DNA from: Cyanobacteria bacterium UBA8803
GTDB lineage: Bacteria > Cyanobacteriota > Cyanobacteriia > Cyanobacteriales > Coleofasciculaceae
Length of the DNA: 7,479 nt
Direction: 5' to 3'
Assembly: GCA_003505715.1 (NCBI GenBank)
Contig: DNXU01000320.1
Span: 3,262-10,740 of the forward strand
Part shown: piece after piece, positions 1-5,199 of the stretch
Numbering within the stretch: position 1 is the stretch's first letter
How the letters are laid out: every line of letters starts with the position of its first letter
Notes under the pieces: generated by a model
Database searches by the model: none
Told to the model about the DNA's origin: nothing
What the model saw: only the letters and a program-made list of their open reading frames with translations
Position numbers and translations under genes: made by a program

Positions 1-20
1 TTCCCCATTCCCCATTCCCC
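1..20. repeat. Heptanucleotide tandem repeat (TTCCCCA)
   Basis: The unit TTCCCCA occurs twice and is followed by a partial third copy, with a 7-base period. It is followed by a pyrimidine-rich stretch up to the stop codon of the minus-strand hydrolase at 38-40. Short tandem repeats with a 7-base period (STRR type) are typical of filamentous cyanobacterial spacers. The array may continue beyond the left edge. No terminator hairpin for the hydrolase gene is visible in these 37 bases. Confidence 0.7.
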
Positions 21-37
21 CTCTCCCTCTTTTGCCC

Positions 38-1912
38 TTAACTGAAGCCAATCCAATGTTCGTGATAATTGTTCAAGAGATCCGTAAAGATTTGATTGAG
101 TTGTGCCTTGCCATAATAGGTCTGGGTCATTGCCGTTGCTGAGGATAAAAACGGCCATTGCAGGAAACCGATCGACCACTGATTAACTTTGGGCAGACGC
201 AGCGCAATTTGCTGATTGCCAATACTGAGAACTTGCAGCCAGGTTCCTATTGTTGGGGGTAAGTTTGTATTGAAGCGTAAGGACAAGGCTGGAGTAGAGA
301 AGGACTGGGAGTAAGCAGGAGTCAAAAATGGTTGGTAGACTTTTGCTTCAGGAGTGAGCTGTTTGATAAAGGCTAAAGTAATACCTTGTAGAAGCTGTCG
401 CAAGGGTTCAGCTTCTTTACCTGTCAGCTCTTTAACGAGGGTGCTTCGAGCAACGGCATCATTGAGATTGACTGGGTCAGTAATGCTCAAGTGAGTACCA
501 CCAATGGCTGCAAGAAGATACTTTGACCCTCCCAATTGGTTAAACGCTCGCAGTTGATGGTCTAGGGATGGGGTAATAGCATCATCGGTTCCCGTTAAAA
601 TTAGGGCGGGGATGTTCACCTGAGCTAGACCGTTTTTACCAAACAAGCGTCCGGTTACTGCATTCAGAGCCATCACCTGCATGACTCGCTGATCTAGCAG
701 TTGTACCTTATCATCCCTCAAGTTAGTGGCAGAACATTGAAACCAGTCTGCGGGAGATCTTTCCACTGGTCCGCGATCTTGGCAAAACTGTCGCAATTCC
801 TCTAAATCTAATTTTCCGCCTGCTAAAGCTAAGGCGGTATAACCGCCTAGAGAATGACCGATCACGCTCACTTGTTGAGTATTTAGTTTGTCCCGCAGGC
901 GACCAACCCCCTCATTGATACGGGTTAATTCATCTAACACAAAGCTGACATCCTTAGGACGGTCGATAAATTCCGATGCGGGTAACAAATTCTCTAAATT
1001 ACTGTCTAGGGAGACCCCGTTTAGCCAGGTAAAATTGCTGCCGGGATGTTCTATGGAAGCGACTGTTATGCCGTAGGATGCTAAATGACGGGCTAGGTAG
1101 GTTAAAAATTTACGGTCAGAACCAAAGCCATGGGAGAAAACAACTAGAGGTCCAGATGTATTTTCAGCCCAATAAAGGTCTACCAGAAGAGTTCGCTGCC
1201 GTTGTTCGTCTTGCAGTCTCAGCGTCCGCTCATAGACGTATTGAGGGCCGCTAGCAGCAGGGTCAAAGCTAGGACGGAATTCCCTCTCGTCACTGACAGC
1301 TAGTTCCTCCTCTAGTACAGGCCCAACGACTTGGCTTTGCAAGTAAGGCGTGTTCAGTTGGAGGACGATACCGATCGCTGAAGATGCATCGACTACCACG
1401 TTCTCGTCTGGGTAAGCTTTTAAGAAACTCAGCACGGAAAAACCGTTGGCTTGTCTTGCTGCCAAAACTAAAGCCGCCTGTAATTGCTCAATGCTGCTAT
1501 TAGGAAGTGCTAGACCAATTTGATCGAGCAATCGAGCGCCATCGGCTGAACCGATTAGGTTATTGATGAATTTCTCAGTCAGTTTGGGGTCAATTTGCAG
1601 CCGTCTGGTGAGCAACTGCTGTACTTGGGGGGTGAGTAGGGATCTGTAGGGTCTGAGAGCAGGTGATAACTCGCCAGTTTCAGCAAACTTTTCCAAATCT
1701 TCAATCTCGACAGATTGCTGAAGGGGTCCCAAGCGTAGGGTTAGGCGTTCAGCGGATTGAGCCGGTTCGGCAATTCCCCAGGATATAGCTACGAAGAGGG
1801 TAAACAAAACTTGTTGCCCGATTCTCTTGAATCTACTTGTTGCATCAACTCGTTTCACCCTATGAGAATGCCAGAATACCCTGCCATCAGACCAGTTGAG
1901 CTGAACCTTCAT
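38..1912 (-). CDS. Exported alpha/beta hydrolase with N-terminal DUF1400 domain
   Basis: This 624-residue protein is probably an exported serine hydrolase; its substrate is unknown. A basic N-terminus (to about residue 33) precedes a hydrophobic segment (about 35-48) and an AQSAE-type cleavage site near 54, as in a signal peptide. Residues about 55-190 resemble DUF1400, a mainly cyanobacterial domain. The hydrolase fold follows: VVFSHGFGS (257-265) for the oxyanion region, GHSLGG (352-357) with nucleophile Ser354, GTDDAITP (441-448) with the likely acid Asp443 or Asp444, and GGTHLS (471-476) with His474. The arrangement recalls the dienelactone hydrolase and PAF-acetylhydrolase groups. Residues 520-624 are a C-terminal extension I cannot assign. 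The ATG has no clear Shine-Dalgarno sequence. An in-frame GTG at residue 19 would give a more usual signal-peptide length and is an alternative start. The gene stands alone on its strand. The triad is complete and no damage is seen. Confidence 0.9.
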   Translation of the reverse strand: MKVQLNWSDGRVFWHSHRVKRVDATSRFKRIGQQVLFTLFVAISWGIAEPAQSAERLTLRLGPLQQSVEIEDLEKFAETGELSPALRPYRSLLTPQVQQLLTRRLQIDPKLTEKFINNLIGSADGARLLDQIGLALPNSSIEQLQAALVLAARQANGFSVLSFLKAYPDENVVVDASSAIGIVLQLNTPYLQSQVVGPVLEEELAVSDEREFRPSFDPAASGPQYVYERTLRLQDEQRQRTLLVDLYWAENTSGPLVVFSHGFGSDRKFLTYLARHLASYGITVASIEHPGSNFTWLNGVSLDSNLENLLPASEFIDRPKDVSFVLDELTRINEGVGRLRDKLNTQQVSVIGHSLGGYTALALAGGKLDLEELRQFCQDRGPVERSPADWFQCSATNLRDDKVQLLDQRVMQVMALNAVTGRLFGKNGLAQVNIPALILTGTDDAITPSLDHQLRAFNQLGGSKYLLAAIGGTHLSITDPVNLNDAVARSTLVKELTGKEAEPLRQLLQGITLAFIKQLTPEAKVYQPFLTPAYSQSFSTPALSLRFNTNLPPTIGTWLQVLSIGNQQIALRLPKVNQWSIGFLQWPFLSSATAMTQTYYGKAQLNQIFTDLLNNYHEHWIGFS

Positions 1913-2286
1913 AATCAGTGATTTTACCGCGATGTGTGTGTGAAGCTATTACTAATCTTGAGCTAAGGGACACAATTAGCGCTATACAAGTTTCCTACTA
2001 TACCAATTGGCGATCGGGACTTACCGGAATTGCCCCCTACCCTTGGGGCAAGCTAGTGACAGAAGGCAGGAGGCTCTAGGGAACAGAGGGCAGAAGGGAA
2101 AACATCTTTTACAGTAAGTTTTTTAACCTTTTTTAAGGGTAGATTATTTCCGCCAAGCTGTACTAGGTGTTGCCGTGAACTACTAACAACCAATGTGTTT
2201 TTTGCATAAAGATGCCGGAATATCTTATCGCCAAGATGTAGTAAACAAGAACACCAAGGCAATATCCAATTGGGAGGATTTTTTCG
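1913..2286. other. Divergent intergenic spacer without a gene
   Basis: This 374-base spacer separates the minus-strand hydrolase from the plus-strand DUF4278 gene, so it must hold both promoters, but I cannot place either with confidence. It contains two TATAC motifs (around 1982 and 1999), the second running into CCAATTGG and a 7-of-8 HIP1 match (GCGATCG) near 2010. A purine-rich low-complexity stretch lies around 2058-2100, and T-rich runs at about 2119-2136. A minus-strand open frame across 2053-2319 has no family resemblance and starts inside the DUF4278 gene, so it is not annotated. Confidence 0.6.
2272..2278 (+). promoter_or_regulatory. Strong Shine-Dalgarno sequence for the DUF4278 gene
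   Basis: GGGAGGA lies eight bases before the ATG at 2287, a near-ideal match to the 16S rRNA tail. It fixes the start of this small gene. None of the other plus-strand genes here has a comparable site. Confidence 0.8.
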
Positions 2287-2538
2287 ATGCAACTGTCTTA
2301 TCGTGGTGTTCACTATCAATCTGAAACCCCTACCATTGAAACAACCGAGAGTAAGATTGGTGGTAAGTATCGCGGTGCAGATTTACAATTTCGGCGTCGA
2401 AAAGGGATTTTCGTACCCGATTCCTTTTTGAGACTGAAATATCGCGGAACACCCCATCTCGCGCTAGGAAGGTTCTCAGTTAAATCCCAACCCCATGACT
2501 TACCTAATTCAGGATACTCTCCATTGACACTTCCTTGA
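2287..2538 (+). CDS. Small DUF4278 family protein
   Basis: This 83-residue protein matches the DUF4278 family, short proteins common in cyanobacteria and of unknown function. The family signature is clear: an N-terminal MQLSYRGVHY, then a TxExTES segment leading into GGKYRG (25-30), then LKYRGTPH (50-57). The three YRG motifs (residues 5-7, 28-30 and 52-54) give it an internal repeat with spacing of about 23-24 residues. It has no signal peptide or membrane segment and is rich in Arg and Lys in the middle (RRRKG, 36-40), so it is likely cytosolic. The start is set by a strong Shine-Dalgarno sequence. The last 25 or so residues are not recognisable and may be a divergent tail. The gene is monocistronic and converges on the EF-G-like gene, with the terminator hairpin 30 bases after its stop. 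Function is unknown and no neighbour suggests one. Confidence 0.85.
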   Translation: MQLSYRGVHYQSETPTIETTESKIGGKYRGADLQFRRRKGIFVPDSFLRLKYRGTPHLALGRFSVKSQPHDLPNSGYSPLTLP

Positions 2539-2567
2539 TGTAGCTTCGGATATGGGGTCACGGAAAA

Positions 2568-2588
2568 GGGCATTGCCAAGCGATGCCC
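2568..2588 (-). terminator. Hairpin terminator between convergent genes
   Basis: GGGCATTG and CGATGCCC form an 8-base-pair stem (one T-G wobble) around a CCAAG loop. Read on the minus strand, the stem is followed by TTTTCC, as in an intrinsic terminator, which suits the EF-G-like gene ending at 2684. Read on the plus strand, it lies 30 bases after the DUF4278 stop but is followed only by TCATCTCATTT. It may serve both genes, with the stronger case for the minus strand. A minus-strand transcript would first pass through the heptad arrays. Confidence 0.7.
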
Positions 2589-2597
2589 TCATCTCAT

Positions 2598-2636
2598 TTG
2601 TTCATTGTTGATTGTTCATTGTTGATTGTTCATTGG
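2598..2636. repeat. Heptad tandem array TTGTTCA/TTGTTGA
   Basis: Five consecutive heptads alternate between TTGTTCA and TTGTTGA (2598-2632), followed by a partial sixth, so the array can also be read as a 14-base repeat of 2.8 copies. It lies between the terminator hairpin and the end of the EF-G-like gene. It is a short tandemly repeated sequence of the type common in cyanobacterial spacers. I see no coding role. Confidence 0.85.
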
Positions 2637-2652
2637 CCAAAACCCATTACAG

Positions 2653-2680
2653 ATGAACCATGAACTATGAACTATGACCT
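2653..2680. repeat. Heptad tandem array ATGAAC(C/T), inverted relative to the first array
   Basis: Four heptads (ATGAACC, ATGAACT, ATGAACT, ATGACCT) end three bases before the stop codon of the EF-G-like gene. The unit is nearly the reverse complement of the preceding TTGTTCA array: GTTCATT on one side, AATGAAC-like on the other. The two arrays could therefore pair imperfectly in a transcript as a long stem around the 16-base spacer. Confidence 0.8.
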
Positions 2681-2683
2681 ATT

Positions 2684-4759
2684 TTAACGAGAACTGTTCC
2701 CATTACCATTCCCATTCCCGTTGGTTGCCAGCACGTTTTCAGCTAGCTTACCGGGGACTTCCTGGAGATGGTCGTAGTGCCAGTTGAAGAAGCCGATACC
2801 GAAGGTGAGCGATCGCAACTCTACAATAAAGTCATGCATTTCAGCTTGGGGCAGATAGCTGGAGACGCAGTCCCAACCTTTCCAATCAGAACGGGCTTCG
2901 TAATTGAGAATTTGCCCGCGCCGTCCAGAGATGAGTTGGAGGACTTTGGAGGTGAACTCGGTAGGTGCAGATACTTGAATCGACATAATCGGTTCTAACA
3001 GCATCGGTTCGCACTTGGGCATACCCTCGGTCATTGCTAAGCGTGCCGCCTGCTTGAACGCTTGTTCGGAACTATCGACGGAGTGATAAGAACCATTAGT
3101 TAGCGTCACAGCGACATCTACAACTGGGAAGCCCAAAGGCCCATGGGATAAATACTCCCGCACTCCTATTTCCACACCGGGGATATACTGCTTAGGCACC
3201 ACACCACCCACTATGGTTTCCGAGAAGTTAAAACCTTCGCCGCGTCCTAGAGGCTTGATGTCGAGGTAAACATCACCAAACTGCCCGTGACCCCCACTTT
3301 GGTGCTTGTAGCGCCCGTGGGATGAAGCTGCTTTGCGGATGGTTTCTTTGTAAGGAACTCGCGGCAGGTGAGTCGTCATGGGTAGGTTATATTTGCGCCG
3401 CAGTCGGTCTAGGGCAATTTGAAGGTGAATATCACCCTGTCCCCAAAGGATAATTTCGTGGGTGTCGCCATGCTGTTCCCATGCCAAAGAGGGGTCTTCT
3501 TCCATCAGCTTGGCTAAGGCGCTGCTCAGCTTCACTTCATCTTTGCGATTTTCTGGAGCGATCGCTAAGGCATAAACTGGTGCAGGAGTGTCGGCTTTGG
3601 GTAATTTCAGAGCTGATTGACCCATATCTGTGGTGAGGGTTTCACCCGTGACAATGCCTTCTAAGCGTCCGAGCGCAACGATTTCACCGGCTGAGGCACT
3701 GGAGATGGATTGCTGTTGCTGACCGAGGAGGCGGTAGAGTCCACCAGCTCGGACGCCATTGAGTACCATCCCATCGGTGAGTTGACCTTGCCATACCCTG
3801 GTTAGGGAGAGTTTGCCACCTTGGGGCGTGTAATAGGTTTTGAGTACCTGTGCCACTGTTGTGGTAGCAGTTCCACTTACTCCTCGCCGTTCGGCAGTGG
3901 TATCGGGGGTTGGTGCTTCCCGTAAGAGAGCATCGACCAAGTGGCGAACGCCGTAATCTTGCTCAGCAACACCGATGAACACGGGTACAATTAAGTCTGC
4001 CCCCAATTCCATTTTCAGGTCTTTGATAATTTCTTCTTGGGGGGGTTCAATTTCCTCTAGCAGTTCTTCTAGCAGGTGATCGTCAAAATCGGCCAAGGCT
4101 TCGAGCATTTCTGCTCGTGCGGTATGTTCTTGTTCTTTCAAAGACTCCGGCAATGGCACGGGGTCAGCAGGAGCACCAGAATGGTAGTGATAAGCTTGCT
4201 CGCTCACTAAATCAATAAACCCGATTAGCTGTTCTCCTTGGCCAATCGGGTACTGGTGCGGTATTAAAGGGCGGGTTGAAACGACTTTGAGAGTGTCTAA
4301 GATCTCCCGGTAACGCTGGCCCCAAGCTCCATCATTACAAGTAAGCCGATCAACTTTGTTCAGAAATACGAGATGCGGAATTTCCCAGTCATCAAGGAAT
4401 TTAAATAAGGGAGCAAGAGTCAAGACACGATCTGTTGTTGGTTCGCATACCACAACAGCCGCATCGACTCCCATTAAGGCGTTGTAGGTTTCTTGGCTAA
4501 ACTCAATGGAGCCAGGGCAGTCGAGAAAATTAAAGCGGATGCCTTGATATTCGGTACTCCCGGCAGCGACTTCTACCGTCATGTGCCGTTCGCGGGCTTC
4601 GGGGGCACCATCGCCTACAGTATTACCGTCTTTGACAGTACCTTTGCGAGAAATTGCTCCGGTGACGAACAATAAACTTTCTAACAGAGTGGTTTTACCA
4701 CTCAAATAGGGACCAACAATTGCCACATTACGGGTGGCTTCAAATGCTTTTTGGTTCAC
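2684..4759 (-). CDS. Elongation factor G-like translation GTPase (EF-G paralogue)
   Basis: This 691-residue protein has the full EF-G domain order: a G domain with P-loop GPYLSGKT (16-23), switch I ERHMT (57-61, usually ERGIT), G3 DCPG (80-83, usually DTPG) and G4 NKVD (134-137); then domain II from about 300, domain III (about 395-470), domain IV with GGHGQFGDV (489-497) and SYHSVDSSE (557-565, matching the ribosome-contacting loop of EF-G with its His at 559), and domain V from LEPIM (588-592) with GRRG (612-615). The changed switch I and G3 motifs, and GVAE where the G5 SA motif is expected, place it with the EF-G-like/EF-G2 paralogues rather than the main housekeeping EF-G. It probably binds GTP and the ribosome, but its role in translocation, recycling or regulation is unproven. 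The start is GTG with a GGGGGA Shine-Dalgarno. The C-terminus ends in an unusual Asn-Gly repeat (680-688). It lies alone on its strand, without the rpsL-rpsG-tuf neighbours of canonical fusA, which fits a paralogue. Confidence 0.93.
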   Translation of the reverse strand: MNQKAFEATRNVAIVGPYLSGKTTLLESLLFVTGAISRKGTVKDGNTVGDGAPEARERHMTVEVAAGSTEYQGIRFNFLDCPGSIEFSQETYNALMGVDAAVVVCEPTTDRVLTLAPLFKFLDDWEIPHLVFLNKVDRLTCNDGAWGQRYREILDTLKVVSTRPLIPHQYPIGQGEQLIGFIDLVSEQAYHYHSGAPADPVPLPESLKEQEHTARAEMLEALADFDDHLLEELLEEIEPPQEEIIKDLKMELGADLIVPVFIGVAEQDYGVRHLVDALLREAPTPDTTAERRGVSGTATTTVAQVLKTYYTPQGGKLSLTRVWQGQLTDGMVLNGVRAGGLYRLLGQQQQSISSASAGEIVALGRLEGIVTGETLTTDMGQSALKLPKADTPAPVYALAIAPENRKDEVKLSSALAKLMEEDPSLAWEQHGDTHEIILWGQGDIHLQIALDRLRRKYNLPMTTHLPRVPYKETIRKAASSHGRYKHQSGGHGQFGDVYLDIKPLGRGEGFNFSETIVGGVVPKQYIPGVEIGVREYLSHGPLGFPVVDVAVTLTNGSYHSVDSSEQAFKQAARLAMTEGMPKCEPMLLEPIMSIQVSAPTEFTSKVLQLISGRRGQILNYEARSDWKGWDCVSSYLPQAEMHDFIVELRSLTFGIGFFNWHYDHLQEVPGKLAENVLATNGNGNGNGNSSR
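2696..2722 (-). repeat. Hexanucleotide repeat encoding an Asn-Gly tail
   Basis: Alternating AAC/AAT and GGN codons encode N-G four times and a final N (residues 680-688 of the EF-G-like protein). At DNA level this is a six-base repeat close to AATGGG. It lies after the end of domain V, so it is a flexible, probably dispensable tail that can change length by slippage. Confidence 0.8.
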
Positions 4760-4764
4760 AATCG

Positions 4765-4772
4765 TTCCCCCA
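4765..4772 (-). promoter_or_regulatory. Shine-Dalgarno for the EF-G-like gene (GTG start)
   Basis: On the minus strand TGGGGGAA lies about five bases before the GTG at 4757-4759. No ATG is available in frame near the P-loop, so this purine-rich site supports the GTG start, 15 residues before the first glycine of the P-loop. Confidence 0.65.
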
Positions 4773-4786
4773 GAATACTAATGAGC

Positions 4787-4810
4787 GGGTGATGGGGTAA
4801 TGGAGTGATG
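4787..4810. repeat. Octamer tandem repeat in the leader of the EF-G-like gene
   Basis: Three 8-base units follow each other: GGGTGATG, GGGTAATG and GAGTGATG. They resemble the low-complexity GATGGGG-type repeats seen in cyanobacterial spacers. The array starts 27 bases upstream of the GTG start, so it is likely to be in the 5' untranslated leader on the minus strand. Confidence 0.6.
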
Positions 4811-4877
4811 TCTTGTCCCATCTTCCCATCAGTAGCAGTTACAGCTTGATACTTAACTCAAGCGTCTATCTGCTTTT

Positions 4878-4910
4878 GAGATCCCCACGGCGCTAAGCCT
4901 TGGGATTCTC
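4878..4910 (-). mobile_element. Possible IS200/IS605-type right-end hairpin (remnant)
   Basis: An imperfect hairpin is built from GAGA/TCTC, a TC/AT internal loop, CCCA/TGGG, a C/T mismatch, GGC/GCC and a five-base loop. On the minus strand it reads GAATCCCAAGGCTTAGCGCC then GTGGGGATCTCAA. This resembles, from memory, the right-end hairpin that follows tnpB in cyanobacterial IS200/IS605 elements, where the stem is followed by a TCAA-like cleavage tetranucleotide; here TCAA is at 4876-4879. No tnpA or tnpB gene is visible in the bases that would lie upstream of it (plus-strand 4911 onward), so this would be a remnant or a non-autonomous derivative. The hairpin is certain as sequence; the transposon origin is inference. 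Confidence 0.4.
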
Positions 4911-4914
4911 GGAC

Positions 4915-4962
4915 TGAGACTGCAATGCGGGCGATCGCTCCTACTTGGATTTTACAGTCTCA
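4915..4962. repeat. Inverted repeat TGAGACTG / CAGTCTCA around a HIP1 site
   Basis: The perfect 8-base arms at 4915-4922 and 4955-4962 extend by two more pairs after one mismatch (AA/TT). The intervening bases contain the HIP1 octamer GCGATCGC (4931-4938), itself a palindrome. The structure starts only four bases after the preceding hairpin, which suggests one folded unit. Function is unknown. Confidence 0.6.
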
Positions 4963-4997
4963 TGTTTGGGCTGTTGGTGTCTGAGCCGGGTTGATTC

Positions 4998-5012
4998 CCT
5001 TGTCAGTCAAGG
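4998..5012. repeat. Short hairpin CCTTG-TCAGT-CAAGG
   Basis: A perfect 5-base-pair stem closes a five-base loop, 35 bases after the previous inverted repeat. It has no T-run on the plus side, and none of the usual length on the minus side, so it is unlikely to be an intrinsic terminator. It may be part of the same structured unit. Confidence 0.45.
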
Positions 5013-5199
5013 TATTTGGACAAGCCCAGCAGCTGCCCTCAAAGCTATCATCACACCAGGTTCTTGAAGAGCGATGCCTGCTATTTTCTGTAAAATTAGC
5101 GCGTTCTGATCTCAATTACACAAAACTTGCAATCTCTTGTAAGGAAAAATCCCTTCCCAGTTAAGTAACTTTACTAAAAATGAATGTCTTCTAAAATTT

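Larger units (their letters stand above)
4760..5199. other. Divergent intergenic spacer rich in stem-loops
   Basis: This 440-base spacer separates the divergent EF-G-like and TPR genes. No open frame in it looks like a protein. It holds the octamer repeat (4787-4810), three successive hairpins or inverted repeats (4878-4910, 4915-4962 and 4998-5012), one perfect HIP1 site (4931-4938), and an A/T-rich stretch before the TPR start (about 5100-5199). TGGGCT (4967-4972) and AGCCCA (5033-5038) could also pair over a longer range. I could not place promoters. The structured part may be a decayed mobile element, a non-coding RNA or a leader; see the separate entries. Confidence 0.6.

Noticed and set aside
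888..1076. Plus-strand open frame inside the hydrolase gene, and similar frames at 2768-2998 and 4493-4675 inside the EF-G-like gene
   Set aside because: They are antisense to strongly conserved motifs of the real genes and show no ribosome binding site or family resemblance.
2053..2319. Minus-strand open frame of 88 codons in the spacer before the DUF4278 gene
   Set aside because: It starts inside the well-supported DUF4278 gene, resembles no family I know, and its composition looks like translated spacer.
2316..2579. Minus-strand open frame of 87 codons opposite the DUF4278 gene
   Set aside because: It is antisense to a recognised family protein and overlaps it almost entirely; it is a shadow frame.
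2598..2680. CRISPR array
   Set aside because: The repeats are only 7 bases long and directly adjacent, without unique spacers.
4791..4830. GATGGG / CCCATC inverted repeat as a possible terminator or operator
   Set aside because: The stem is six to seven pairs with a loop of about 26 bases, and the sequence is low-complexity repeat, so the pairing is probably incidental.
4855..5060. tRNA, tmRNA or 6S RNA gene
   Set aside because: No tRNA cloverleaf with a T-loop GTTCRA motif, no tmRNA tag frame, and no long closing stem of 6S type could be found by eye.
5180..5194. Four-codon open frame (ATG to TAA) just before the TPR gene, as a possible leader peptide
   Set aside because: It is too short and lacks a ribosome binding site; such frames are expected by chance in A/T-rich DNA.
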